Shown piece after piece: positions 1-7,296 of a stretch of DNA of 20,729 nucleotides. The notes beneath the pieces are model-generated. The model was not told the origin of the DNA and searched no databases. It was given only the letters and a program-made list of their open reading frames with translations. A program made the translations under genes and the position numbers. Source of the DNA: a virus; IMG/VR virus record IMGVR_UViG_3300038469_000279, positions 1-20,729 of that record, one strand, 5' to 3'. Each line of letters opens with the position of its first letter. The first letter of the stretch is position 1.

Positions 1-1
1 C

Positions 2-1798
2 GTGGCCGTCGTGCCGGACGGTGCGGACAAGGCGTTCACCTGGGACGAGCGTGCGCTCGCGGACGATGTGATGCGCGCCTCGCTGGCCCGCCTGCTGATG
101 AACCCGCGCGTGCGGAAGGACGGCCACTTCCTGCGGTACGACGTGCACGCCGTTGAGCAGGGGCTCGGGATCCGCGTCCAGGGGTGGGGCTACGACACGC
201 GGCTCGCGCGGAAGCTCCTGGACCCGGAGGCGGACGGGCGGTTGGAGGCGATGGAAGAACTCGTCGGCATGGGCGGCGCGAAGGAGGAGTCGGACGAAGC
301 TCTCGTGGTCCTGCGCGCGCGCCGTCCCGCCCCCGTCGCGGAGGGTCAGGAGCCGCTGTTCGGGTCGGCGGCGCCGCCGGCCTCGGACGACCGGATGAAG
401 TACCTGTTCGCCGACCTCCCGCCGGACGTGCTCCGGCGCCGGAACGCGACGGACGCCATCGCCACGCGCCGGTTGTCGTCGCTCCTCGTGCCCCAGGTGG
501 ACGCGGAGCCGTGGTCGCGGCGGATCTTCCACGAACTGCTGGCGCCGCTGAACGACGCGATCGCGGAGATGGAGCGGAACGGGATCCGGGTGAACGTCGC
601 CGCGCTGGAGGCGGCTGACTCGTACTTCGGCGCGTGCCAGTCGGACATCCTCCCGCGCCTCCGCGCCTACGGCGACTTCGACCCCGACAGCCCGCAGCAG
701 GTCTCGGAACTCCTCTTCGGCAAGCTCGGGTTGAAGCCGCAACGCACGACGGAAGCCGGCCACGCCTCGACGGACCGGGACGCGCTCGACTCGATCGCAC
801 ACGACCACCCCATCGTGCCGGACCTGATCGCGTATCGCTGGTTCGCCCACATGCGGAACACCTACGGCTGCGGCGAGGACGGCCGCGGCGGGCTCAAGGC
901 GCACGTCCGACCGGACGGGCGGGTCCACCCGTGGTACGACCCCGGCGCGACCCGCGTCGGGCGGCTGAACTGCACGGACCCGTCGCTCCACACGATCCCG
1001 CGCGAGGAGTCGGAGGACCACCGGAAGGAGGGCAAGCTGATCCGCGACGCCTTCGTCGCGGATCCGGGGTGGAAGCTGCTCTCGGCCGACTACTCGCAGG
1101 TCGAGCTTCGCGTGCTCGCGTACCTGAGCGGCGACGAGGAGATGATCGGCGTCTACAAGCGCGGAGAGGACCTCCACCAGCGGACGGCGGAAGGGATCGC
1201 CCGGCAGGCGTGGGGCATGCGGCCGGAGGAGGTCGGGAAGGTCCAGAGGGACAAGGCGAAGATCGTCAACTTCGCGCTCGTGTACGGCAAGGGCGACGAG
1301 TCGTTGGCGACGGACCTCGGGGTGTCGGCGGGGGAGGCACGGCGGATCCGGGACGCCATCTTCGGTCGGTTTCCCCGCGTGGCAGAGTACCGCGATGCTT
1401 GCCTCGCGCACGCGAGGCGCAAGGGCGAGGTCTGGACGAAGTTCGACGGCGAGCGAGGCCGGCGACGGTCCCTGTGGTCGATCGCGGCGGAGGAGGGCGA
1501 GGTGCGGTCCCGCGCGGAGCACGGGTCGCTGCACACCCCGGTCTGCGGGACGGCCGCCGACCTATCCCTTCGCAGCATCGTGGAGTGCGTGCGCTGGATT
1601 CGCGCCGACGCGATCCCCGTGCGCCTCGTGCTCTCGGTGCACGACGCGCTGGTGTTCGAGGTGCGCGAGGACGTTCTGGCCGAGGCGGGGTACCAGATCA
1701 AGCGGATCATGGAGGGGTGGTCGTTGGGCGACGTTCCGCTCGTCGTGGCCCTCAAGGCCGGCGACTCCTGGGGGTCGCTGGCAAAGGTCGCGGCGTAG
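2..1798 (+). CDS. polA: DNA polymerase I family (family A), 5'-truncated
   Basis: This is a template-directed DNA polymerase, probably the phage replicase. The frame is open from the window edge, so the true start and the first exonuclease motif lie upstream. Residues about 25-160 resemble the 3'-5' exonuclease domain: GHFLRYD (41-47) stands for Exo II and RNATD (146-150) for Exo III. The palm and fingers follow: motif A DYSQVELR at 363, motif B R416-x3-K420-x3-F424-x3-YG ending at 429, and motif C VHDAL with H547 and D548. The residue after the catalytic Asp is Ala, where most family members have Glu. The Exo II Asn is Phe and the Exo III Tyr is Arg, although both acidic residues remain, so proofreading may be altered. 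Phe at the E. coli 762-equivalent is the wild-type bacterial residue. The TAG stop overlaps the first base of a putative promoter element. The family call is secure. Confidence 0.95.
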   Translation: MAVVPDGADKAFTWDERALADDVMRASLARLLMNPRVRKDGHFLRYDVHAVEQGLGIRVQGWGYDTRLARKLLDPEADGRLEAMEELVGMGGAKEESDEALVVLRARRPAPVAEGQEPLFGSAAPPASDDRMKYLFADLPPDVLRRRNATDAIATRRLSSLLVPQVDAEPWSRRIFHELLAPLNDAIAEMERNGIRVNVAALEAADSYFGACQSDILPRLRAYGDFDPDSPQQVSELLFGKLGLKPQRTTEAGHASTDRDALDSIAHDHPIVPDLIAYRWFAHMRNTYGCGEDGRGGLKAHVRPDGRVHPWYDPGATRVGRLNCTDPSLHTIPREESEDHRKEGKLIRDAFVADPGWKLLSADYSQVELRVLAYLSGDEEMIGVYKRGEDLHQRTAEGIARQAWGMRPEEVGKVQRDKAKIVNFALVYGKGDESLATDLGVSAGEARRIRDAIFGRFPRVAEYRDACLAHARRKGEVWTKFDGERGRRRSLWSIAAEEGEVRSRAEHGSLHTPVCGTAADLSLRSIVECVRWIRADAIPVRLVLSVHDALVFEVREDVLAEAGYQIKRIMEGWSLGDVPLVVALKAGDSWGSLAKVAA

Positions 1799-1827
1799 GA
1801 AAAATCGTGGCCGCTCGTGCAAGTCTA
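1798..1827 (+). promoter_or_regulatory. Recurrent bipartite element, copy 1 (putative phage promoter)
   Basis: GGAAAA at 1798-1803, twelve bases, then CGTGCAAGTCTA at 1816-1827. The same arrangement with the same spacing occurs at 13488 and 18679. If GGAAAA is a -35 and AAGTCT (1821-1826) a -10, the spacer is 17 bases. The element ends 17 bases before the ATG at 1845, with GGAGG between. It would drive the recombination gene cluster. Recurrence and spacing are seen; promoter function is inferred. Confidence 0.6.
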
Positions 1828-1844
1828 GCGAACGGAGGTGAGCG

Positions 1845-2396
1845 ATGAGCGAGAAGGCGAAGCTGCGAGAGTTGGACGTGGACGCGTTCCTCGTCGAGTG
1901 CGTCCAGATCCTGCCCGAGGCGCTGAACGAGGAGTTCGTGCGGATGCCCTCCGACCTCGCGTACTGGAACGCCCGCTTCGCGGCGGCGCTGCGCCGCTAC
2001 CTGGAGGCCAAGGTCGCGCTCGACGAGGTGCTCGTGGCGTGCAAGCAGACCGTCGCGGAGGCGGAGGCGACCGCCTACCAGGACTGCCGCGCCGCGTTGC
2101 TCGTGGAGCACTCGCGCCCCACCGAGTCGATGGTGGCGGCGGCGGTCGAGACGCATGCCCCGCTGCTCGAAGCGCGGAAGACCGCACTGGAGCGGGAGCG
2201 TCAGTTTCGGCAGGCGCTGATCGAGGCGGAGGTGGAGAAGGCTCACCTGTACGGCGTGGTGGACGCGATCCGCACGAAGAAGGAGATGCTGATCTCGCTC
2301 GGCGCGCACATCCGCGCCGAGATGCAGCACGACCCGGTGCTCCGCGAGCAGTCGCGGAGCGGCACGGAGATCGGGCGGAAGGGGGGCGACGAGTAG
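1845..2396 (+). CDS. Helical protein, candidate UvsY-like recombination mediator
   Basis: This 183-residue protein looks mostly alpha-helical and charged, and has no obvious enzyme motif. The ATG is preceded by ACGGAGGTGAGCG, a strong ribosome site, and by the recurrent element. Its layout recalls T4 UvsY: an early aromatic segment (LAYWNARF, about 44-51), a middle amphipathic helix, a TES start to a second helical stretch near 92, and a C-terminal helix containing VVDAIRTKKEMLISLG (about 138-153). UvsY helps load the RecA-like UvsX protein onto SSB-coated DNA. The next genes encode a gp32-like SSB and RecA, which is the expected company for a mediator. The resemblance is by pattern only and helical proteins can mislead, so a generic phage helical protein remains possible. 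Confidence 0.4.
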   Translation: MSEKAKLRELDVDAFLVECVQILPEALNEEFVRMPSDLAYWNARFAAALRRYLEAKVALDEVLVACKQTVAEAEATAYQDCRAALLVEHSRPTESMVAAAVETHAPLLEARKTALERERQFRQALIEAEVEKAHLYGVVDAIRTKKEMLISLGAHIRAEMQHDPVLREQSRSGTEIGRKGGDE

Positions 2397-2462
2397 CTCC
2401 GAGCGGGCGGCGAGCGCGCCAGAGGCATGCGAAGCGAGTTGAAACGAAACGGAGAACATGCG

Positions 2463-3296
2463 ATGGACGACCAGAAGGGAATCCAGAAGACGGAGCCGGG
2501 CGGCGCGATCGAGGAGTTCGGCGCGTTCGACCCGAAGGCGCTCGACGACGAGGACAAGTTCGTCGAGCAGGCGGAGGCGGGCGACTTCCTCAAGCTGCCG
2601 GAGGGCGACACCATCGTGCGCGCCTACCCCCCGCCGGCGGGCGAGGCGATGCCGTACCTCCTCGTGTACGAGCACGCGATCAAGGCGCCGGGGATGAACT
2701 TCCCCTTCCGCTTCCCGTGCCCCCGCCTGATGGCGCGGCAGCCGTGCTCGTTCTGCGCGAAGGCGGAGGCGCTCAAGGCGTCGGGGAACAAGGCCGACCG
2801 GAAGCTCGCGGGCGAACTCCAGCCGAGGCGACGCGGGTACATGGACGTGATCGGTCGGGCGAACCCCGAGCACGGCCCGTTCATCTTCGCCTTCGGCACG
2901 ATGATCCACAACGACCTCAAGGAGATCCTCCGCAAGCCGGCGAAGGGCGGGGACTTCTCGCACGCGGTCAACGGCCGCGACCTCATCATCACCCGCAAGG
3001 GGACGACGCGCGACGACACCGAATACAGCGTCACGGCGAGCATGGAGAAGTCGCCGTTCGCGCCCGACGCGGAGACGATGCGGCGGTGGCTCGGCTTGCG
3101 GCACGACTTCTCGCGGTTCGTGCTGCCGAAGACGGACGCCGAGAACCAGCGGGACCTGGAGGAGGCCGCCGACCGGGCGGAGTCCGGTGGGGCGGAGTCG
3201 CGCACGACGCGCGGGGGGACGAACGGCCGCGGGGCCGGCAGGCCGCCGCGGTTGCACGCGAGCATCGACGACGACGACGACAAACCGTTCGGATAG
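2463..3296 (+). CDS. ssb: Single-stranded DNA-binding protein, T4 gp32-like
   Basis: This 277-residue protein probably coats ssDNA during replication and recombination. A putative zinc site, H71-x14-C86-x8-C95-x2-C98, closely matches the His-Cys-Cys-Cys spacing of T4 gp32 (H64, C77, C87, C90). Before it lies FLKLPEGDTIVRAYPPP (42-58), and after it a strand-rich core with many aromatic and basic residues. The tail is Ser/Gly/Arg-rich (about 238-265) and ends in five Asp followed by KPFG, like the acidic SSB tip that docks partner proteins. I chose the ATG at 2463 because ACGGAG sits about eight bases upstream. An in-frame ATG at 2427 would add 12 residues but lacks such a site. RecA and the UvsY-like gene flank it, which supports the role. 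Function is inferred from motifs and context. Confidence 0.8.
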   Translation: MDDQKGIQKTEPGGAIEEFGAFDPKALDDEDKFVEQAEAGDFLKLPEGDTIVRAYPPPAGEAMPYLLVYEHAIKAPGMNFPFRFPCPRLMARQPCSFCAKAEALKASGNKADRKLAGELQPRRRGYMDVIGRANPEHGPFIFAFGTMIHNDLKEILRKPAKGGDFSHAVNGRDLIITRKGTTRDDTEYSVTASMEKSPFAPDAETMRRWLGLRHDFSRFVLPKTDAENQRDLEEAADRAESGGAESRTTRGGTNGRGAGRPPRLHASIDDDDDKPFG

Positions 3297-3305
3297 CGGG
3301 CGGCG

Positions 3306-3349
3306 CCCCGCGCGGGGTCGCGCCGGTTCGAGCCCGGCGGCGGGGCCCA
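3306..3349 (+). other. Two GC hairpins, the second resembling a tRNA T-arm and 3' end
   Basis: The 64-base gap between ssb and the next gene holds a perfect 12-base palindrome (CCCC GCGC GGGG, 3306-3317) and then GCCGG-TTCGAGC-CCGGC (3322-3338). The latter has the five-pair stem and TTCGA loop of a tRNA T-arm. Seven bases, one discriminator base and CCA (3347-3349) follow, as at a tRNA 3' end. No 5' acceptor, D-arm or anticodon arm fits upstream. It could be an attachment-site core copied from a host tRNA, a transcript-processing or attenuation structure, or chance in GC-rich DNA. Confidence 0.4.
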
Positions 3350-3360
3350 GGAGGCGGCCG

Positions 3361-3606
3361 ATGGCGAAGCGGAAGCGAAGGTTGAGCGAGCGGTTGATGG
3401 GAGCGCGAGTTCGGTTGGACGCGCTGCGCGGCGAAGTCGAGCGCGGCCAGCGGCGCTTCCAGATCAAGGACGGCAAGGCCACGCGGTCGTCTGCGCGACG
3501 ACTCGCCCGGCTGAAGGTGCTGGAGCGGGCGTGTCGGCGGGTGGAACGCGAGTTGCACCGCAAGCGCGAGCGGATCGCGGGGCGGCGGAAGGGGGACCCG
3601 AAATGA
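3361..3606 (+). CDS. Small basic helical protein, unknown
   Basis: This 81-residue protein is extremely rich in Arg and Lys and looks like one long helix or coiled coil, with repeated LxxxRxRL-type spacing. It starts at an ATG preceded by CAGGAGGCGGCCG, a clear ribosome site. The stop overlaps the recA start (AATGA), so the two are probably translationally coupled. Charge and position between ssb and recA suggest a nucleic-acid-binding accessory, but no family is recognised. The preceding gap has strong hairpins, which may set its expression apart from ssb. Confidence 0.65.
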   Translation: MAKRKRRLSERLMGARVRLDALRGEVERGQRRFQIKDGKATRSSARRLARLKVLERACRRVERELHRKRERIAGRRKGDPK

Positions 3607-4631
3607 ATCGTCAGGAGAAGGCGAAGGTGGTCGAGACCGCTGTCGCCGGGATCCACAAGCTGTTCGGCGCGGCGTCCATCATCTCGCTCGGCGACGATGC
3701 CGCGATCGAGCAGGTCGAAGTCATTCCGACCGGCTCTCTTGGCCTCGACTTGGCGACCGGCGTCGGCGGGTATCCGCGGGGGCGAATCGTCGAGGCGTTT
3801 GGATCAGAGTCGGGCGGCAAGACGACGATGGCGCTGCACGCGATCGCAGAGGCACAGAAGCTTGGCGGCATCGCGGCGTTCGTGGACGCGGAGCATTCGC
3901 TCGACGTGCGGTACGCCGCCGCCATCGGCGTACAGATCGACAAGCTGTGGCTCTCGCAACCGGACTGCGGTGAGCAAGCGCTGGAGATCGTCGAGCAGTT
4001 GACCCGTTCGGGCGGCGTGGACATCATTGTCGTGGACTCGGTGGCGGCGCTTACTCCTCGCTCGGAGATCGAAGGCGAGATGGGCGACGCGCAGATGGGC
4101 GCGCAGGCGCGGCTGATGAGTCAGGCGCTCCGCAAGTTGGTCGCGGTCGCGCACCGCACCGGGACATGCGTATTCTTCGTGAATCAGCTTCGGATGAAGA
4201 TCGGCGTGATGTTCGGCAACCCTGAAACGACGACCGGCGGGAACGCGCTGAAGTTCTACGCCTCGATGCGTCTGGACGTCCGACGCGCGGGCGCGGCGAC
4301 CAAGGAGGGGGATGTCGCCATCGCGAACCACACGCGAGTCAAGGTGGTGAAGAACAAGGTGGCGGCCCCCTTCCGCGAGGCGGAGTTCGACATCCGCTAC
4401 GGGCACGGGATCGACGCGGAAGCGGAGATTCTCGACTTGGCGGTCGCCGTCGAGGTCGTCGAGAAGTCTGGCGCGTGGTTTTCCTACGGTAAGGAACGCA
4501 TCGGTCAGGGGCGAGAGGCGGCGGTGCGGTGGCTGCGCGAAAACCCGGTGGTCTGCGTCGAGGTTGCGGAGGCCGTGCGACTCGTGACGGGGAAGGTCGC
4601 GGCGGCGGCGTCTTCCGAGGCGGGCAGATGA
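3603..4631 (+). CDS. recA: RecA recombinase
   Basis: ATP-dependent strand-exchange recombinase that forms filaments on ssDNA, here with a likely role in phage recombination, repair and recombination-dependent replication. Its length of 342 residues is close to bacterial RecA. Walker A is GSESGGKTT (67-75), the RecA ES-S-GKT with Gly in the second Ser place. The catalytic Glu lies in FVDAEHSLD (E97). Walker B is [11 protein letters not shown] (about 140-150), followed by the loop region [15 protein letters not shown], the [17 protein letters not shown] segment and [12 protein letters not shown]. The full bacterial-type core is present, not the shorter UvsX form. I chose the ATG at 3603, overlapping the preceding stop, because upstream extension would run into the previous gene. 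The next gene starts at ATGA on its stop. Confidence 0.96.
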   Translation: MNRQEKAKVVETAVAGIHKLFGAASIISLGDDAAIEQVEVIPTGSLGLDLATGVGGYPRGRIVEAFGSESGGKTTMALHAIAEAQKLGGIAAFVDAEHSLDVRYAAAIGVQIDKLWLSQPDCGEQALEIVEQLTRSGGVDIIVVDSVAALTPRSEIEGEMGDAQMGAQARLMSQALRKLVAVAHRTGTCVFFVNQLRMKIGVMFGNPETTTGGNALKFYASMRLDVRRAGAATKEGDVAIANHTRVKVVKNKVAAPFREAEFDIRYGHGIDAEAEILDLAVAVEVVEKSGAWFSYGKERIGQGREAAVRWLRENPVVCVEVAEAVRLVTGKVAAAASSEAGR

Positions 4632-4837
4632 TGATCGAAGTCGGTCAGGTATACCAGGACGTTCGGCTGCTCGCTGTCAACGCGGTCGCGCCGGAGTTTG
4701 CCTGCTATGAGGTCGTCGCCGTGCGGCGACGGGACGCGACGCTGAAGCGCCTGGGCGATGGGCTCCAGAAGGTCGTGCCGTTGGCGAAGCTCGCCAGCGC
4801 GCGGTTCCACTTCGTGCGTGGGCCGCTGGACGGGTGA
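4628..4837 (+). CDS. Small protein of unknown function
   Basis: This 69-residue protein begins at an ATGA overlap with the recA stop. A second ATG directly follows and may be the true start. The sequence looks like a compact beta-rich fold: [14 protein letters not shown], then [10 protein letters not shown], then KVVPLAKL and ARFHFV. Such short strand-rich proteins, sometimes SH3-like, are common in phage replication regions. No catalytic motif is visible and the family is not recognised. Co-translation with recA is suggested by the overlap. Confidence 0.65.
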   Translation: MMIEVGQVYQDVRLLAVNAVAPEFACYEVVAVRRRDATLKRLGDGLQKVVPLAKLASARFHFVRGPLDG

Positions 4838-4848
4838 AGGAGGACGCG

Positions 4849-5151
4849 ATGACCCACGACGAGATCAAGAAGGCCGCAATCTCGGTGCTTATGATCGCCC
4901 GGCAGAAGCTGAAGCAACGGACGAGGTGTACGGCGCACATCGTGGTCGTGGCGCTGGAGGACGAATCCGGAGGGGATATCCACCTCATCTCAGACACCGG
5001 GGACGGTCTGCGGGACTTCCTCACCCGCTTCCCGAAGGTGGCCGAGAGTCTCCCGTTCGGGTTCGCTCACGTCGTCGGGCACGTGGTCGAGGACCCCGAC
5101 GATCTATGCTCGTGCGAGTGTCTTGAACCTCTTCCAACGGGCAGGGTGTGA
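4849..5151 (+). CDS. Small protein of unknown function
   Basis: This 100-residue protein starts at the ATG preceded by GAAGGAGGACGCG. An in-frame GTG at 4834 lies before that ribosome site and is unlikely to be used. The N-terminal helix (THDEIKKAAISVLMIARQKL) leads into a hydrophobic strand (TAHIVVVAL), then a DIHLISDTGDGLRDFLTRFP segment and a Cys pair near the end (C-S-C). It contains no recognisable domain. It lies in the tight run between recA and the nuclease subunit. Confidence 0.65.
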   Translation: MTHDEIKKAAISVLMIARQKLKQRTRCTAHIVVVALEDESGGDIHLISDTGDGLRDFLTRFPKVAESLPFGFAHVVGHVVEDPDDLCSCECLEPLPTGRV

Positions 5152-5168
5152 GGAGAAGGGAACCCACG

Positions 5169-5501
5169 ATGAATAAAGAAACGGGAGAGAAGACCGAGGG
5201 CGTGAGCGAGATCGCGGAACAGCCGGTGCCGGAAGATCGAACCACGTGCCCGTTCTGCGGCGGCGTCGAGTCGCTTCGGCGGGGGACCGCCGGGGATTCC
5301 CTCCGCTGCGACGACTGCGGCGTGGCGGTGTACTTCCACGACCACCGCTTCTATTCGCTCGCGCACGTGCGCGTGTGGGGCACGCTGAAGCGCGCGATCC
5401 GCGGTCACGAGCGGGAGGCAGAGCGCCTGAGCGACCTGCTCGACGATCTCCGCTGTGGGAGAAAGGAGCCGGCCGTCGTGCTCCGGGAGTCGGAACTGTA
5501 G
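5169..5501 (+). CDS. Zinc-ribbon protein, unknown
   Basis: This 110-residue protein carries two CxxC pairs (C27/C30 in CPFCGG and C47/C50 in CDDCG), the classic zinc-ribbon pattern seen in many small nucleic-acid-binding proteins. After it comes YFHDHRFYSLAHVRVW and then a charged C-terminal helix. The ATG at 5169 follows GAGGAGAAGG at a workable distance. An in-frame GTG at 5148 would put that site inside the gene. The stop TAG directly abuts the TTG start of the nuclease subunit gene, so coupled translation is likely. The partner is unknown. Confidence 0.7.
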   Translation: MNKETGEKTEGVSEIAEQPVPEDRTTCPFCGGVESLRRGTAGDSLRCDDCGVAVYFHDHRFYSLAHVRVWGTLKRAIRGHEREAERLSDLLDDLRCGRKEPAVVLRESEL

Positions 5502-6608
5502 TTGGCGAAGCTCGCCGCCATCGCCGACCCGCACGTCTGGAACCACCGCGCCTTCGCGGGTTCCTACGAGGCGGGCCTGAACGCGCGGTGCCGCGCCGCG
5601 GTCGCCACGTTCCGCGAAGCCTGCGCCGTGGCGAGGGCGGAAGGGTGCGACGACCTCCTCGTGCTCGGAGACGTGTTCGACGGCGTGGACCCGTCGCCGC
5701 AGATCGTCCGCGCCGTGCGCGACGTGCTGTGGTCGGCAGGAATGCGCGTTCACGTCCTCCCCGGCAACCACGACCTCGTGAGCGGAGCGCTCGGGGACAA
5801 CTCGCTCGGGCCGCTGGAGAAGCCTGATCTCGTGTACGTCCACGAGCGCCCGATCGTGGTCGTCGTGCCTGGGTGGGAGGTCTGGTTCGTTCCGCACGAG
5901 CCGGGCGACGGCGCCGCGAACGTGGCGGCCGCCGCGTCCGACCTCGCGGGCAGGAGCGCGGCGGCAGGTCTGGACCTCCCCTGCCGCCGCCTCCTGGCCC
6001 TCCACTACGGGGTCGCGGACGAGTCCACCCCGCCGTACCTCTCGCGCGGCAAGGACGCGATCCAGGTGGACGACCTGTTCGACCTCATGGGGGCGCACGA
6101 GATCCACGCGACCGTCGCGGGACACTGGCATCGCGGGAGGATGTGGTCTCGCGACGAGGGGCGCGCGGTCGTCCAGGTAGGCGGACTCTGCCCGCGCGAC
6201 TTCCGCGACGCGGGCGCGGAGGATTACGGTCGCGTCGTGGTCTTCGACGGCAATCGGGTGGAGTCGCACGTCGTGCCCGGCGACCGCTTCGCCGTCGTGC
6301 GGAGCGTCGAGCAGCAGGAGGAGGTCGCGCGGCTCGTGCAGCCGCCGAACCGGCTGTACCTCCGTCGCGTGTTCCCGGCGGCCGTCGCGGACGCCCCGAC
6401 TCCGGAGGGGGTGGAGACCGAGGACGTGCCGGACCTCGTCGAAGCGACCGTCGCGACTCGCTCGGCCGCGCTCGCCGCGCGAGGGAAGGAGACGCTCGAC
6501 GAGGCGCTCGCGGCGTTCGTCGCGGAGATGCCGCTCGCGGAAGGCGTGGACCGGGACGCGGTGCTCTCGCGGTGCCGCGAGTTCTTGGTTGGCGCGGAGA
6601 ACGGCTAA
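5502..6608 (+). CDS. sbcD: Metallophosphoesterase, SbcD/Mre11/T4 gp47-type nuclease subunit
   Basis: Nuclease subunit of a recombination exonuclease that, with its Rad50/SbcC-type partner, trims DNA ends and hairpins using divalent metals. All metallophosphoesterase motifs are present: DPH (D9, H11), GDVFD (56-60), GNHD (88-91), the His of LALHYG (H168) and GHWH (207-210). Its length of 368 residues is typical. The start is probably a TTG immediately after the previous stop; the weaker initiator may be offset by coupling. The C-terminal part (about 260-368) is acidic and helical, as expected for a partner-binding or capping region. The ATPase partner is not adjacent but begins about 2.7 kb downstream at 9335, with small genes between. 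Confidence 0.88.
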   Translation: MAKLAAIADPHVWNHRAFAGSYEAGLNARCRAAVATFREACAVARAEGCDDLLVLGDVFDGVDPSPQIVRAVRDVLWSAGMRVHVLPGNHDLVSGALGDNSLGPLEKPDLVYVHERPIVVVVPGWEVWFVPHEPGDGAANVAAAASDLAGRSAAAGLDLPCRRLLALHYGVADESTPPYLSRGKDAIQVDDLFDLMGAHEIHATVAGHWHRGRMWSRDEGRAVVQVGGLCPRDFRDAGAEDYGRVVVFDGNRVESHVVPGDRFAVVRSVEQQEEVARLVQPPNRLYLRRVFPAAVADAPTPEGVETEDVPDLVEATVATRSAALAARGKETLDEALAAFVAEMPLAEGVDRDAVLSRCREFLVGAENG

Positions 6609-6853
6609 TGTCCTGGCGAAGCGTTCACGTGACCGACGCGGGTCGCATCGTTCTAGAACTGGCCGTCGATCGCGGTGCGTTCGAGGTTGGGATTCGCGGG
6701 AGTACGATGCACTGGTTTCGGGTGGGGGCTGACCGGTCGCTGTGTGGTCGTGTCCGGTATCATCGCATGCGGGAGATCGGACCGCACTGCTTCTCCCTGC
6801 ACACGGCGGCGTGTTCGTACTGCATCGCGCGGCTCGGGCGGGAGCGATCGTGA
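6608..6853 (+). CDS. Small Cys-containing protein, unknown
   Basis: This 81-residue protein starts at TAATG, overlapping the nuclease gene stop. Beta-rich N-terminal strands are followed by HWFRVG (35-40) and four Cys: C46 in SLCGR, C61, and C69/C72 in CSYC. These could hold one zinc ion. Similar small Cys proteins with a histidine-tryptophan and CGR segment are common in phages of high-GC hosts, but I cannot name a family. Its stop overlaps the GTG start of the sigma-like gene. Confidence 0.65.
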   Translation: MSWRSVHVTDAGRIVLELAVDRGAFEVGIRGSTMHWFRVGADRSLCGRVRYHRMREIGPHCFSLHTAACSYCIARLGRERS

Positions 6854-7296
6854 GCATCTACGCCCGCGACTCCTACATCATGGCGCACGCCGCTGGGCAG
6901 CGGCTTCACGATCCGTTTGGGCGACGGCAGCGACGTTGCGCCGCGCTCGCCATCTACGTCGACGCGGCGGGAGTCGGGGACGCGGATGCCGCGTGGGAGT
7001 TCGTCGAGCATGTGTTCCTGGACCTCGCGCAACACGCGGCCAGGCCCGAGCAGCGGAAGATGTGGCACCGCACTCTCGACGCGCTGACGCTCCGCTACGT
7101 CCATGGACTCACGTTGACGCGCATCGGCGAATCGCTCCGCGAGCCGGTCACGAGGGAGCGCGTGCGGCAGATCCTCGCCAAGGGCCTTCGCGTGCTGAGG
7201 CACCCGGTGCGCTTTCAGACGTTTCGCGCCGCCGTCGCGCAGAGCTTGACGAGACGTGCAACCCGATCAGGCTGGTGTCGCGATGACCGATGCTGA
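6850..7296 (+). CDS. Sigma-70 region 4 (helix-turn-helix) protein, putative phage transcription factor
   Basis: This 148-residue protein has a clear C-terminal sigma-70 region 4 domain (about 78-121): LRYVHGLTLTRIGESL, then TRERVRQILAKGLRVLRHP. This closely matches the -35-recognition helix-turn-helix of primary sigma factors. Two extra residues (REPV instead of the usual GV) sit in the turn before TRERVRQ. Region 2, which binds the -10, is not recognisable; the first 70 residues are helical and unassigned. It may therefore act as a region-4-only regulator of host polymerase, or a minimal sigma factor. The GTG start overlaps the preceding stop (GTGA) after GGGAG; an in-frame ATG at 6880 is an alternative. 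The recurrent bipartite element is a candidate target, which is inference. Confidence 0.8.
   Translation: MSIYARDSYIMAHAAGQRLHDPFGRRQRRCAALAIYVDAAGVGDADAAWEFVEHVFLDLAQHAARPEQRKMWHRTLDALTLRYVHGLTLTRIGESLREPVTRERVRQILAKGLRVLRHPVRFQTFRAAVAQSLTRRATRSGWCRDDRC

Noticed and set aside
1816-1835. Similarity of GCAAGTCTAGCGAACGG to the 5' part of 16S rRNA (GCAAGTCGAACGG)
   Set aside because: Flanks do not match rRNA. The short resemblance is not shared by all three element copies beyond GCAAGTC.
2427-2462. Upstream ATG as start of the ssb gene
   Set aside because: It lacks a good ribosome site, while ACGGAG precedes the ATG at 2463 at suitable distance.
3274-3349. A complete tRNA gene ending at the T-arm-like hairpin
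   Set aside because: No sequence upstream pairs with the putative 3' acceptor strand, and no D-arm or anticodon arm fits. The 5' half would lie in the ssb coding end.
1838-3385. A 515-codon + strand frame spanning two genes
   Set aside because: It runs out of frame through the UvsY-like and ssb genes, and its translation is Arg/Gly-rich and featureless.
1752-3656. A 634-codon open frame on the minus strand
   Set aside because: It lies opposite three well-supported genes (including ssb), has an Arg/Leu/Val-rich sequence with no motif, and is typical of antisense shadow frames in GC-rich coding DNA.
5067-6857. A 596-codon minus-strand open frame opposite the nuclease gene
   Set aside because: The + strand has all metallophosphoesterase motifs here. 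The minus translation is low complexity and has no domain.
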